Part shown: positions 1 through 12,100 of the stretch, piece after piece
Position numbering within the stretch: position 1 is the stretch's first letter
How the letters are laid out: each line of letters begins with the position of its first letter
NCBI GenBank assembly: GCA_948470475.1
Contig: OX419339.1
Location: forward strand, 8,831,502-8,895,501
Direction of reading: 5' to 3'
Source of the DNA: Galaxea fascicularis
Taxonomy: Eukaryota > Cnidaria > Anthozoa > Scleractinia > Euphylliidae
DNA length: 64,000 bases
Position numbers and translations under genes: made by a program
The notes under the pieces: model-generated
What the model was told of the DNA's origin: nothing
Database searches by the model: none
Seen by the model: the letters and a program-made list of their open reading frames with translations, nothing else

Positions 1-204
1 GACCATGATCCAAGCAAGTACATGTCAAGCCAGCGTGATCTCAACAGTGCAGACTCAACCTGGCATTTCATTATTACGATTGAGAAGTACATGAGCATAG
101 TTAATTTGTATCAATTGATCAAGACGGAAAGCATTTGACTTCTCCAAGGAAAGATCGACGCAGATTTTGAAAAGCTGTTGCCCTGGTTTCTTTTTTCTTC
201 ATAG

Positions 205-1676
205 AAAAACACCAGGTTAAAGAAGTTTGGATGTTATACCGAGAGGTTTTCATATATTGTGCTCAGGAAAGGTGACCGAGATTCAGCTGGTGAGTATGAT
301 ACTCATTGTAAGAGTGTTCTCTTACTTATTTACGTCTTGCGCGATGACACCGCTTTCCAGGACTAAACATTTTTGAGCCGTAGAGGTTGAATAAACGTAA
401 GAAGTTTCTGTCTTCAGGTGATGACCTCTGTCAGACGTTCGTCTGATAACTAACGTATATTAAACTAGGACAGCATTACGTTTATTTCCGTAACTTTCTA
501 GTCCCTGTCACAAAGATGGTTATCTCGGGATCAAACCGCTATCAGTGCGTTTGCTAAAGCAGTGCCAAAGTGCAAGTTATGATTAAAAACCGCGAACCAC
601 TCTTGGGTTTCTGCTAAGTGCGTTAACACACTGAGTGTGAAGGCTAAACGCGTAATTTTGTTCGAGATGCGCTGATGCTCTTTTATTGATTCTCGTTGTT
701 TCATTCACAGAGAAGCCATGGCCCCGGGTTCTCCAACCCCTGAGGCTGAAAAGCCGGCACGTCATCTGTAAACTTTGCTGTAGCTCAGGTGAGCTTTAAT
801 CCTTTACTTACCAATAGTGATCACCATCTAACTTCTCCTTATCGTATTACTGCTACGTCAAGCATACAGGGCATGAGAATACAGGAAATGATCACTAGGG
901 GTCAGTTGAGTTGACGCTAAACAAATTCTCCCTACATGTAACATATGAAATAGTCGAGAGCTGAAATGAGAATACAAATGTTGATGTTGAGGATTGAAGG
1001 TTCGAATGTAGGAGGGGGGGGGGGGGGGAGGGGACAAGCGACCCTTCTGGTGGCAATGTGTTCTGTCAGTGCAAATTCGTGCGATGGGATTTCAAGTGAA
1101 GTAAAACGAGAGTTCTAGTGTGGCTGTGACGCGAATGAACTTGCTGAAATTAAGGCGTTCGTGTTGTTTCAGGTGACTTGAAGCAGAAGATATTGACCAA
1201 AAGGAAAGACGGGTAAGTGCCTTGAAGTTTTTCGCCCACGTAACAAGTTTAAATGCCTTGCGTTTCCGACAGCGCGAAAAAAATGTTACGGAACGTTTTC
1301 TGCTTCCGTGAAAAGGAAATGTTTCTGATTCTTTTCGGAAATTGCTTTTTCGTTACCAAATTCTTCTTGGTTTTGCACCCAAGAAACGTCTTGGATAAAA
1401 GCCTTAACATCCTTGGTAACGATGTTTCTCATTCGAAGACCTTGCTGTAGCGCACCTTTTAGAGAACAAAGCAACTATGAACATTTGATAAGGAAGTACT
1501 TCCCTTCCTCAGTTCATGACCTGTCATATCTAATTTGCTCCTGTTGTTAACGTAGTGACATATACAAGTGCGCGCGTCACCTGACGAAGTGGGGAGACTT
1601 GCTGCCGGACCCAGAAGACAGAGAAAGACCAGTGAAAAGGAAACTGGATAGTGTGAAAGAAGCCAGCTCTCAATAA
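205..1676 (+). CDS. METTL17: METTL17-like mitochondrial ribosome assembly protein, C-terminal exons (5' part outside window)
   Basis: Four exons can be read: 205-289, 711-788, 1173-1212 and 1556-1676. All have GT-AG borders and matching phases (0/1, 1/1, 1/2, 2/stop). The translation contains ERFSYIVLRKG, then KPWPRVLQPLRLKSRHVICK followed by LCC, then YKCARHLTKWGDLLP, and ends at TAA 1674-1676. This order and spacing follow the C-terminal end of METTL17 (W-P-R...P...RHVxCxLCC...YxCAR...WGDLLP), a mitochondrial methyltransferase-fold protein needed for small mitoribosomal subunit assembly and reported to bind an Fe-S cluster. The cysteines in ICKLCC and YKCAR are visible. The methyltransferase core must lie upstream of the window. 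The first 204 bases look like intron. Identification is from memory of the family but is specific. Confidence 0.85.
1013..1028. repeat. Poly-G run in METTL17 intron
   Basis: A run of G of about 16 bases inside the intron between the second and third visible exons. Homopolymers of this kind recur in the window (poly-C near 32098, poly-G near 44021 and 53012) and are likely places for assembly length errors. Confidence 0.8.
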
Positions 1677-2460
1677 GCAGCTCTGTGCTGAAAAGACGGA
1701 AATGAAAGCAGTAATGGATGCCGAATTGATGTGGGAATGAATGTACCATTGACAATTGTGTATTCCAGTAAAGATACATTTCAAAAAGTAACTGCTATCC
1801 AATCTTATAGTTTTTCGGCGATCTTGTTTTTAAGATTGCTTTGGCTCCGCCAGTACCGGGGTTCGTACCCGTCTTGGAAACCCTTGAATTTTAGGAGTCC
1901 GATTTCTAGACGTTGAAAGCACTTGAAACTGGCTTTTGGTCCTTGACTTTTTTGACTGAACACACTCGAAGTATTAGAGTGCATGTAGTATTAAGATGGA
2001 ATCCACCAGAGGTTCGAGTAACAAGTGGACGCCGAGACTTTGTACCGAGATTGTTTATATATTACATTATAAACTTCTGTGCGACTGTTTTAGACATCTT
2101 CTCAAAAAGAAATCATTTCTGACAACACCAAATGTCGAAAAACAAATTTTAAAGTTCATATGAAACACTTAAACGGTCCTGGTGAAATGAAACTGATGAT
2201 AAAATTTAACCTGTGTTTGCACAATTTCTCTGAACTTTGAAATTTATTTTCTCGAGTTCCTATGGGAAATTGTTTTTGGTGTTATTTCGGGCAAATGCAT
2301 AAAGGAATGCCATATACTTAAAATTATTGTGGTACAAGATTTTGGTCCATTAAATACTCCAGTTACTCGATTTCTCAATGGATTTCGTCTTAAACATCTT
2401 GCCGTCGTTGCTCTCGTGCGCATGTACATTGAGCCTCAGGCATAATACTGAACACGTGTT
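1677..2460. other. Spacer downstream of METTL17-like gene
   Basis: AT-rich sequence with only short chance reading frames and no recognisable exon. It presumably holds the 3' UTR and transcription end of the METTL17-like gene. Confidence 0.5.
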
Positions 2461-3035
2461 TTCTTAGGCTCAGAGACAGTTTCTCTGAACATCTGCGTTC
2501 GAGTCTGCGTTCCGTCAAAAAGAAGGCGGACCTGCCCGTGGCTAAACATTTCGAGTGCTCTCCCGGACACACTACAAAGGACATGATGGTGTCCGTGATT
2601 CCAACAGGATTCCGTAAAGGCTGGTTCTCCCTAGTGCATAAGCACAAGCATAAGCATAAGCATAAGCAGAAATGCAAATGAAAACAGCAACGACATAAGC
2701 ATAAGCAGAAACTTAAGAAGAACCGAACGAACACACTTATTTGTCGTATGCTGTTTTCACCAGCAATGTACTCGACATAAGCATATTAAGCATAAGCACA
2801 AGAAAAACGAACAGTTACGTTCTTCTTGTACTTATGCTTATGTCTGGTGAAAACAGTGTAACACAAATAGATGGGTTCATTCTTCTTTGTTTTTATGCGA
2901 GCGCTTGTGCTTATGCGCTGGTGAAAACCAGCCTTAACGCCATGGAAAGACGCCGCGCGGAGGGCCGTCTAATATTTGCATGCCGAACTTTGCAACCCAG
3001 GGGTATGATCATAAAATTTCAATTTTCGTTTGAGC
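2461..3035 (+). pseudogene. Penelope-like element relic: GIY-YIG endonuclease C-terminal part, split by a palindromic insertion
   Basis: Before the insertion the reading LRDSFSEHLRSSLRSVKKK leads into DLPVAKHFECSPGHTTKDM. After it the reading resumes as ERRRAEGRLIFACRTLQPRG. Together these are the C-terminal half of a GIY-YIG nuclease of a Penelope-like retroelement (R..FxEHL, HFxxxGH, RxxxExxxIxxLxTLxPxG). The reverse transcriptase part is absent. A palindromic (CATAAG)n element at 2619-2934 interrupts the reading between FRKG and the ERRRAEG part. The copy is dead and old. A hammerhead-like motif follows it at 3071-3117, where such elements carry their terminal repeat. Confidence 0.6.
2619..2934. 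mobile_element. Palindromic (CATAAG)n fold-back element
   Basis: The ends are inverted copies: GGCTGGTT...GCATAAGCACAAGC on the left and GCTTGTGCTTATGC...AACCAGCC on the right. The interior consists of CATAAG hexamers in one direction and their complements (CTTATG) in the other, with a second inner inverted pair around GCTGTTTTCACCAGC and CTGGTGAAAACAG. It carries no coding capacity. It sits inside the Penelope relic, so it inserted later. Confidence 0.65.
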
Positions 3036-3070
3036 GAGTTTTTAATATCATAGCGCATGTTTTGCTCAAC

Positions 3071-3117
3071 GGCAACCTCACCGATGAAGGGACAGCAGTC
3101 CCGAAACGTCTGACATT
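3071..3117 (+). ncRNA. Hammerhead-ribozyme-like remnant in Penelope-like terminal repeat
   Basis: The core reads CCGATGA (canonical CUGAUGA with U4 changed), then a stem GGGAC / GTCCC with loop AGCA, then GAAA, then CGTC. After GAAA the four bases ACGT are self-complementary. That is the tiny stem III typical of the dimer-acting hammerheads described in Penelope-like elements. One base between the core and stem II looks unpaired, and with the U4 change the motif is probably inactive. The position, just after a GIY-YIG relic, supports the call. Confidence 0.4.
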
Positions 3118-3390
3118 TACTAATATCAGCGCCCACGAGTTATTTAAAACTTTGAACTGATTATCATGTTTTCATACTCTCTTGCTTGTGTTTTGGCGGA
3201 TTAATTTGGAGTTGCACGATGCCAACCAGGTGCCATTGAGAAACCTTTAATCTTCAAATAGGGTCCTGGAAAGTCCTTGGGTCTTATAGTAATGTTTCGT
3301 CGTCAACGAATTGACGACAAGCGTCTTTAATCACAAAATCAAATGTATCCAAACTAATAACGACTTGAGAACAGCCGAGGGAAACAACGT

Positions 3391-3545
3391 GGGACACTTT
3401 GTATAACAATTAGCTCACCAGGGTTTCCTGTAGCTCAGGTTGGATTCCTGCCTGGGACTCTGATTTCTTTTCAGTCTTCCTTTCGCCTGTTGCCAAGCAA
3501 CTAGCATATGATCATTCTTACGGGCATATTGCACTATTACCATCA
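3391..3545 (+). mobile_element. Diverged, internally deleted tRNA-derived SINE
   Basis: The segment matches, in the opposite orientation, the tandem SINE at 56242-56773. Shared blocks include GGACACTTTGTATAA, TAGCTCACCAGGG, TTCCTGTAGCTCAG (A-box region), TTCCTGCCTGGGACTCTGAT, GCCAAGCAACTAG and ACGGGCATATT. About 45 bases between the A box and the end of the B box are missing. It is an old copy of the same family. Confidence 0.65.
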
Positions 3546-3557
3546 TTAATAAGTAAT

Positions 3558-3600
<43 letters not shown>

Positions 3601-3634
3601 TGAGTAATTTCAAAATTGGACGAGCGCGCATTAT

Positions 3635-3665
<31 letters not shown>

Positions 3666-3675
3666 TACTAATTAA
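3546..3675. mobile_element. Short fold-back MITE
   Basis: The left arm, ATTAGTAATTGGACC...GTACAATTCAGGGA, and the right arm, TCCCTGAATTGTAC...GGTCCAATTA, are near-perfect inverted copies separated by about 35 bases. It has no coding content. I recognise this type as common in anthozoan genomes. Confidence 0.65.
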
Positions 3676-3788
3676 TCGTATCAATAAATTTCGAGATTAA
3701 GATTTTGAGAACCTCCTTTGAGTGAAAAAGTCAGTGGTGTGTTCCAACAGTCTTACAAACAGTAGGAAAACATGAAGGAAGCCATTAA

Positions 3789-5248
3789 GGTTACTTCCCA
3801 CCTTCAGAGGCAAAAAAAAATCGTTTTCTCTTTTATTTGACAAAATTTAAGTTTATTATTTTATCCAGTGTTTCCAAAACAAAAAATTTAAAAATCTCAA
3901 AAAGCCGCCGAGTTATTTAGAAAAAACGTATTTTCAAATAAAGTTAATAAACTACGAACGTGTCATAATCCTGTCAATGGGCGAGAACCCTGGGGAAATT
4001 TTCGCGGCAAACGCTCATGTCATTTGCATATTTGTATTTACATCACGTACTTGACAAAAATTCCCACGTGGAAGCTCTTTACGCTAACCGCTATGGGAAA
4101 ATCAAAAGCAGAAAAAAGTCCTTGGGTAAAGAAAAAGAAAAAAACCGGCCCAAAGAAGAAAGAAAAAGCTCCATTTTGTCAAGCAAAGAAAAAAAATTTT
4201 GCCGAAAGCGACAAAGGCTCTTGGTTTTGGCCGTCACCGTCAAACCTAAATTTTTCATACGTAAGGTTAAAACGAGGTTTCCTTTCATTATGCATTTGCT
4301 CGCCTTGATATAAAAACAACCAATCGCCTCGAAGCGTAACTTTCAAATCATGAAATCATGAAACCTACCCAAGGGAACTCATTTCAGCAATAAGGGTATT
4401 TCTTAGGCTGTCCGTCGATTCCTTGACTTCTTGATCTTCAGCGGAACAATTTCCGCCTTTAACCCTTTTGGCGGCGCGGGTTTTGCCTTTTGCTTTACCT
4501 TTGGCGTCTTTGCCCATTATATTATGTCGTGCTGAATTGAAATCAACTGAGCGAGACAAAAAAAAACTTGTTGCAATCCGATGCTTTTCCCGGGAAATCT
4601 TGATCTATTGTCATAGACACTGGGAGGTCCTGTTGTTCCATTGGTTTGCGGTTTTATCAGGCGTGATAATCTCCGGGCGTGGCGCGAGTTGTTTACGAAC
4701 CTTTACAAGCTAAAAACTCGCATTTGATTTTTGGAGGAATACATCCACTTTGAGCGAATTTATAGGGTATGTAGATTTGACGGATTTTCGTGAAATTTCG
4801 CCAGAACATTCCAGACATAATGACAAACCAAAGTGTGTCGGGAAATTTTGATGTTTGACACATTTTTCCCGTGGCGTCCATATACGCAACACGTCTCGCA
4901 TATTTTTAGCTACTCCAGCTTAAGATGTGGATATCTCGACAACCAATCAGAATCTCGAAAAAGCCCGACACACTTTTGTTGATTGATGCCTTGGGAATAA
5001 GACTGTGCAGCCATTTTGCTCGTACGGCGGAATCCGATAGCCGATAAATTCAATAGAAGGACCCTCGGTCGTTTCACGCCTTACCGCCTCCTGAGAGTTC
5101 CTAAAAGAAAATATTGCTGAAATTGTATTTTTTTCGTAAAGTACATTTATTAAGCTTTCTTCTGATATATAGTTTGTAGGGGTTTTATAGAAACTGGCGC
5201 GCGTACAATTTTTTTCCCGAAGGGCACCCGCGAAGGTGGGAAGTAACC
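3789..5248. mobile_element. TTAA-flanked non-autonomous DNA transposon (piggyBac-like target)
   Basis: Perfect 17-bp terminal inverted repeats (left GGTTACTTCCCACCTTC, right GAAGGTGGGAAGTAACC) are flanked on both sides by TTAA (3785-3788 and 5249-5252). TTAA duplication is the signature of piggyBac-type insertion, though these termini do not look like the usual CCY piggyBac ends. No transposase domain is visible in the 1.46 kb interior. It holds a lysine-rich forward reading from ATG 4093 (starts MGKSKAEKSPW) and a reverse reading with an internal MGKDAKGKAKGK start near 4517. Both may be captured host sequence or chance. Confidence 0.7.
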
Positions 5249-5366
5249 TTAAAGTGCACGTAATTGACATGGCGTAGGTGTCCAAAAGTTGAAATTGGAT
5301 ACCTGTAATTGGACACCCACGTGATCGCGCGCAGAACCAATCAGAATCGAGAATTTTGTTGTAGAT

Positions 5367-5460
5367 CAATCTCGTTCCCAGAGCCTGCGTTACCCTTATC
5401 CAGCGGAACGGTGATCCGTGGTGCTGACCAAAGGGATTGCAGCCTCTGGGAACGAGATTG
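5367..5460. mobile_element. 94-bp MITE
   Basis: Perfect 17-bp terminal inverted repeats, CAATCTCGTTCCCAGAG and CTCTGGGAACGAGATTG, enclose about 60 bases with no reading frame of note. The compact form and exact ends suggest a recent copy. Confidence 0.7.
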
Positions 5461-6177
5461 GTTGTAGATACGATTACACAATGTATCGTTTATTCGTCAG
5501 ACGAGACAACTTTTTTTCTGAGTCAACTGTTAGTTTTTTTCCCCCATGAAATCAGACCAGTCACCCTGTGGGTTGAACAAATTGCAAATTTACTGTTGCA
5601 AACTTTACAATGAATTGATACAATGGAGCCAACATACACATTCGAGTAAAATCGATGAACCGCCTATCGAAGATTAAGAATATAAAAATGTTCAAGCCGA
5701 CCGTGGGTTGAATAAAGATGGAAGAAATAGCTATTGTCTCAAGCCTGGTACTAACTATAATTCTCTATCCCTACGCATTGACAGAAGCACTTAAAATTAA
5801 TTAACCGTTCTCTTTGAAAAGACAGTTTACAAGTATTTTAATTTTGTGATTTCTAGGTCATCGAAGAACCCAGATAATAAATGCGTTCGGCTACGTGTCA
5901 ACACATGCCTGTGTATCGAGACAACGAACTTGGGACTCTTTCTTTGGTTTTCCTCAAGTTTCGATGTTTAATTTCGTGTTTCATCACATTTGCGCGACGC
6001 GCGAGTCCAGGTGCCTCAAACAAAAACGAAACACAGAAGAAAAGATTATCAAAGAAAGTTGAGATTTCGCCACTTCCACAACACCGGATATCACTTGGGC
6101 CACTTGGGCATCTAGCACTTGCTACGTCAATCGTGAAATAAATGGTTTACGAATCCACGTTTAGTACAAAACAAGAT
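5461..6177. other. Spacer 3' of TPX2
   Basis: No recognisable gene or element. It lies downstream of the TPX2 stop codon on the minus strand and probably contains its 3' UTR and polyadenylation region. Confidence 0.4.
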
Positions 6178-9100
6178 TCAAACTCGCAATTTCCTTCTCT
6201 TCTTCGACTGCCATTCAGGAGACTTAGGGTTCGTAAGTTCTCTATCGCTTTGCTTGATTTCAAGAGCACGATATTTTCGGATGGGGTTAGGTTTGTGTAC
6301 AAGTTGTCTCCTGAGATTTTTAAGGTTCATCCTTTCCTCCTCTTCTCTCTCCTTCTCCAGCTGTTTTCTCATTGCTTCTTCTTCTAATTCTCTTTCCGTC
6401 TTGTGCATCTCATAAATCTCCCTTTCTTTGGCTCGTTTTTCGCTATTCATCGAGAATTCCTCGATTTTGGTATTGGGTTTAGCGGTAGACTTGTCTGGGA
6501 CGAACGGTGCATTATAGATCACATTTGTTGACCGGGCTTTGAATACCCTTTTCATTCTTTCTCCTTCAATCTCTTGCTGAAGCTAAAAACAGAAAGACAA
6601 CATTCTGAGTTTGAAACAATTAAAATATTTTAATACCAACTGGAGTAAACTTCTCAAGTAGACGATGCTAACCGCCGACCGGTTAGCTCAGTTGGTAGAG
6701 CTGCTGTGCGGGAGGTCGCGGGTTCAAACTTCGACCGGACCAAGACTCAGGGTCTTAAAATAACTGAGGAGAAATAGCTGCCTTTGTAACGATATCTGCA
6801 ACATCAAGTCTTCTCGGATAAGGACGACGAAGCAGAGGTCCCGTCTCACAGTATTGGTGTGGGACGTTAAAGTTCGGAAAGAGTAGGGGACGTAGTCCCG
6901 GTTGTGATGGTCTATAACTTATTCTGTTCTGGGGGCACCTGTGTTGATCCTACCATTCATTCTCATAAGATTGTAAACTGCGTGGCTGCATTGGTTCTTA
7001 GTTTTCGCATTTCTAAAATCATATGCCTTTTTCTCGATTTCCGCAATCAGCTTTTGGGTTTATTATGTAACTTCCATTCAAACGGTGATAGGTTCAGGAA
7101 AAAGAATGGATGCCCTGTGTTGAAAGTGTCTAATTTGGCCAGTTCCTCTCGGGAGCTTAATTCTTGTACGCCGCCGGAGGAGTTCGGACCCCGCGATGAA
7201 GATAAGGTAAGGTTGGTTGATTGAGTTGGTGTAAATAAATTTATACGCCATAAATGTACCTTTTGTCCCCACTTTTCAGCTTTGACAGCTCCGCGGTTTT
7301 CCGTCGACAGATTGAATGGAACAGGTTCTGTCAGGCATTTTGTTGAGGAAGGAAGGGCAGGCGCGGGAAAACTTGGCAGCGGCTGGGCCTGGAACTCACT
7401 AGCCTGTGAACAACAAAGCATCATTAAAATCCACACCCATTGCTAAGCTTTCCAAGAAACAAGAAGTTTTTCATACAAACACTTCCTAGTATCTCTTTGA
7501 GGCGCAGTGTGACTGTGTCGTAGAAATTGCCCCCAGTTTTGTAGATAATTTGCACTAACATATTAAATATTTTTATTGTTTCAGTCTGTATCAGTAATAA
7601 TCAATATTATTAGATGAAATCAAGTGAATTTTCAAATTTAGGTTTCATTTTAGCATGACATTCTAGGAGATTCAAAACTGAAACCGAGTGTGAACACTTT
7701 CGCTAGTTACATGTAGGTGTAAGAAAAATTACCGAAGTTTCAATGTAGCTCTGGGTATAACTTGTTATATTACTAGGCCTACAAAAAAAGGCAGGTCTAT
7801 TTTACAGGTCACATTCCACAGGTCAAAGTACAGCTCACTACACTACAGATATTAATAAACAAACCCAAAAGAGTCTCCTAGCCCTAATCACTATCCAAAA
7901 TATGTTTTAGATCGTTGTGAAACTGTTTGGCCTAGTTACCAATAAAACAGTGACCTGTACCTCTGACCTGTAAAATACAAAAATGATCCATACCTTCTTT
8001 TCCTCTTCCAAGATTATTGACTTAATAGTCTCCTCTTTCTTTTGTTTCAGTTCCTTGTCACGCTGATCAAATGAAAATGGCTGTGAATGTGTGGAGCGGT
8101 GTGGCAGTTCAGGTTTAAACACATTGCTAAAGTCAGGAAATGGCTGTGCCTTGATCTGCTTTGGGTATTCGTCCTCCTAAGAATTAAAAATGCAAAATGC
8201 AAGTTCAGCTTTCAGTAACTGTATTATAACTTTAGGCTTAACCTGGAGCTCTGAGCAAAAAGGGCAATTCACAAAGGGGCTTTATTTTGAGAAATTCAAG
8301 AAAATTAAAATTTATTTTGGAGGCTTTTCAGGGCCATGTTTGATCATTGCCCAGTGACTTACTTTTGACTTTGGGCCACAAGGAAAATAATCTTCAGTTG
8401 GTATTAGCTCAAAACGTACATGATGGACACCCTAGAGTTTGGAGCTTTAGGGATAAGCCTCCCTAACATTTCTAGCTTGTTTTTTCTCTTCTTCAAATGG
8501 CCTGTAATTGTTTTGGTTATTACCAGTGCTCCAGACAGAGCTGCAAATAACTGTTGACCATCAGACAATGTTCTACTAAAATAGGGTTTTCAATTTAAGC
8601 CAGCGCCCGACACAAGTCACCAGCTACTTTAAGTGTTTGCGCCGGATACTTTGGCATAAACCTCTGCTCCACTGCACTGTACTGCTATCACGATAGTCTT
8701 CCGGGTACTTCTGAATATCCTCCTGCTACTTTTTTTCTTTTTGAAACCCCTGCTAAAATCGGCCAATGTTCAATGAAATCTTAACTTTGGTTAGATATTA
8801 TGTTCCAAATTAATAACATTAGTAAAGATGAACATCCAACCATGTGTCTGTTTTGTTTGACCAAAATAGAGACTTGGTCAGACATTATGTCGTTTGAAGA
8901 ACAAACAGTAATTGAAGCCGTGCCAGATAAAACATTTTCACTTGTAAGGCAACCACTTATTTGCTTGGTAATGATAGCTAATTTTTTCCATGAGGGGATC
9001 AGGGAAAGCAAGTCTGCCTTGTCATAAGCTATGCCAAATGAGGCTTTTACGACCCATTAAACATTCATGGAATCAAAGACAAACAACCAACCCCATGCAC

Positions 9101-12100
9101 TTGTTCTTTGGTTTTGTGCACCTCAGCTCGCTCTTCAGAATGAAAATGGAATGGTTCTGCTTCAGTGAGAGGCTTTTTTGGTTCCATATACACGCCCAAT
9201 GTTCCATTGCACTCAAATATTTTGTGATTTAGTTCTGTTGCCTTGAACTTGTAACTGTTTGGAAAGAAGATATTAAGTGGTAACTTAGCTTAGATGTATT
9301 AAATATATTTTACTGTATCTCTCAGTAAGTAAGTGCTCTGTGACTCAGGTCAATTTTGCACCCAATTAACCTCAGAGGTGTAATAAATATATTCTTATAA
9401 CTACTAAACTTATTTTCTCAGTTCATAATTGTAAGTTATGGGTCCTCGTTTTTCCCCTTGATTCATGACCAGTGCACTTCAGCAACTCAGTTCATAACTA
9501 TATTTCTGTGTATAAAGACCAACTGGAACCTGGACCATGCACACGTGGCAGGAGTTAAGGCCCAGTTTAAATGCTGTACCCTGTTCCCAGCAGTACGCAA
9601 TATAGTTTTGACACATATTGAAATAACTTTTTCAATCACATTCAATTGATGACAAAAACATCAAGGTATGACCGAGCTAGCAATGTAAAATTTTATAATC
9701 CATGTTACTTACAGTGATGCATTCAATGTTTCTCAAATTTATTTGAACATTTGACAATTTTTATATTTAATCTCTCACCTCTTCATTTCAGCTTCCTGCA
9801 TCTTCTCCTGTTCCTCCCTGCTCACACAGTCAGATGGTAGGGGTCGTTTTCTCTCCCTTGCCTTCAGATTTGGTGTCTTGGGAGCTGTCAACTTCTGTGG
9901 AGCCTTATCAGTACTGGCATGTTGTGGGCCTTGGTTCTGTTCCTGAAGAGACTTGACACGAAAACGCTCTGGCGTTTTCTTCTGCCATTGGTAGACCTTT
10001 TGAGCCATGGATTGATAATGTCCTGATTGGTTCTCATCATCATTATCTGGCTCCTTACGTTTTCTTGATTCAGTCATTTTGAAGGGAACTGGTCTTGTTG
10101 GTTTCCTGTTCTTGAATACCTAGGAAATGAAAATGACATTAAATAACTGATTGAAATAACTAATAATAATAACTAATTACTAATTGAAAATCATATATTG
10201 ATCTTCAGTTGAATGGCTGGTGATGGAAGAGATTCCATAATTGTGGAATCTGCTTTTAATTAGCAGTACATGTAGCTCAAAGCTTGAAAAAAGTTTCCAC
10301 AATTGTTTTCAGACTTTCTTTTGCCACTACTAATGTAGTATTTCCAATAGACTGTGAGCAGAACGAATGTGATATGCGAGCGGTGAAGCCACAAGCCAGT
10401 AGCTTCGTGGGTGCCAGTTACAAGTGAACTACCAACTCGCAGATTCGCTGCTCATTAAAATATCACGTCCATTCCACAGATGTTAAAGCAAAAGAGAGAC
10501 TGCTATTTCCAACTGTGATTTAACTGAATGCACATCTTCAAGAATGATATCACAACACTATTTCTTTAGGACAAATTTTTCTCCTTGACAGGTCAAATCT
10601 GGAGAGGATTGACTCATTTCCCACATGGTACACTGGTACACTGGGTTAAAATTACTGAAGCCAAACAAATGATCACAACTGCCAAGTGTTTATGTGCTGC
10701 AATTGCTTAATTGATCATACCAACTGAACTGAAAACCACTTACTGGAGAGGGGGGATGCTGTCTCAATGAGCCAGGAAAGTTCTTCTCTTTTTCTTCTGT
10801 AGTATGAGTGGTTTGTGTACTTGGGCCAAGCCTCTCATCTGTTGCAAAGTGAAATTCCTGAGGGTGCGTCAGATTGTCCACAGCACTTCTACAAGGCATG
10901 TAAGATTGACCAGCAAGGGCTTTCTTCATGGAAACTTTACTCTGCTTCAATTTTTCCTGCATTTCCTTTTGCTTTTGAGCAATGATTTCTAACTCAGTTG
11001 CTTCTCTGTCTTTTTGTGCTTGAACTGCAGCTACCTTGGTTTGAGGAGCTCTCCTAAAAGAAAAGTTAAATACTGTTCCTACTCTTCCCTGACTTGTCAC
11101 TGACCATCCAAGACAAATCCTTGGACAATAAACCAGCAATGAGGCCACAGAAATCAATTCCTTTGCTGGGATTTTTGAAATGAAAACACTACCAAGGAAT
11201 CTCCTTCCCAAACCAAATGGCTCACCAAGAGTAAAATTCCCTGACTTTCAGGTAGGATTTAGAATTTCTGTGACTTGATACACAATTCCCTGACTTTTCC
11301 CTGACTGAAGCAACCCTTAGTCTTAGAATACATGCTAAGCAAAAACTTTATCCAAACTCAGTACCAGCACACAAAATGAATAACACATGTATGGATGGAT
11401 CCACTTATACCCTGCACTCATTCAGTGTCTGATCTAGAGTATGCCACTGTGGGATTGGCATGGTTTGAACAAAGTTCACCCCTTCAAATTAATTTGTCTT
11501 CTAGGCAATTTTGGCACACTTCAAATTTTTTAGAGTATAAGAACTTAATTTGACCTTGCGAAGATTTCCACATGGCCCCATGCATTAATTATACAGGCAT
11601 CACTATCAAACTAACCCTGTTCCAAAAACAAATAGAGTTTGAGTCACAAAATGCATGCATAATTAATGTATGGGGTTGTCCCCCATTAAGTCTTCAACTG
11701 GGACAAATAATTGCCCCAGTTGATAGAAATCCTAGGCTAGATCAGTTGTGTTTATTTAATATTACTATGAAACACATGCATTGCCACAAGGGTAACACTA
11801 CTTCCAGTCAGGACTTTTTTTACTAGTAAGATACTACAGCTTTCGAGTATAAAAAGATTCTCAATAGGAATTTTTATTTTGAAGTTTCTATTCCTGCATT
11901 CAACTATTGTAGAGCTCCAGTGAGGACTTGGTGGCAAGATACACATCTTGCATCTTGACTTCAATCCTCACTTGATACTTGTTTTCAATTTATAACTTAA
12001 GATCCCCGCCTGCAAAATGCCACCCCCTAAAAACCAAACCTTTACCTCAAAACATTTGGTGTTGTGGGAACAGTAAGCGTCAACTGAGGCTTAATCTTGG

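Noticed and set aside
711..775. Short ORF with good start context (GCCATGG) in the METTL17 region
   Set aside because: It is out of frame with the phased METTL17 exon that occupies the same bases.
6677..6760. tRNA-like sequence with A and B boxes
   Set aside because: The arms do not fold as a mature tRNA and a SINE body follows; called a SINE. The same reasoning applies near 56300, 56560 and 61650.
8461..8520. Minus-strand reading with charged helical look (NYRPFEEEKKQARN) near the expected missing TPX2 exon
   Set aside because: Frame, phase and donor do not fit the neighbouring exons and it does not resemble the TPX2 segment expected there.
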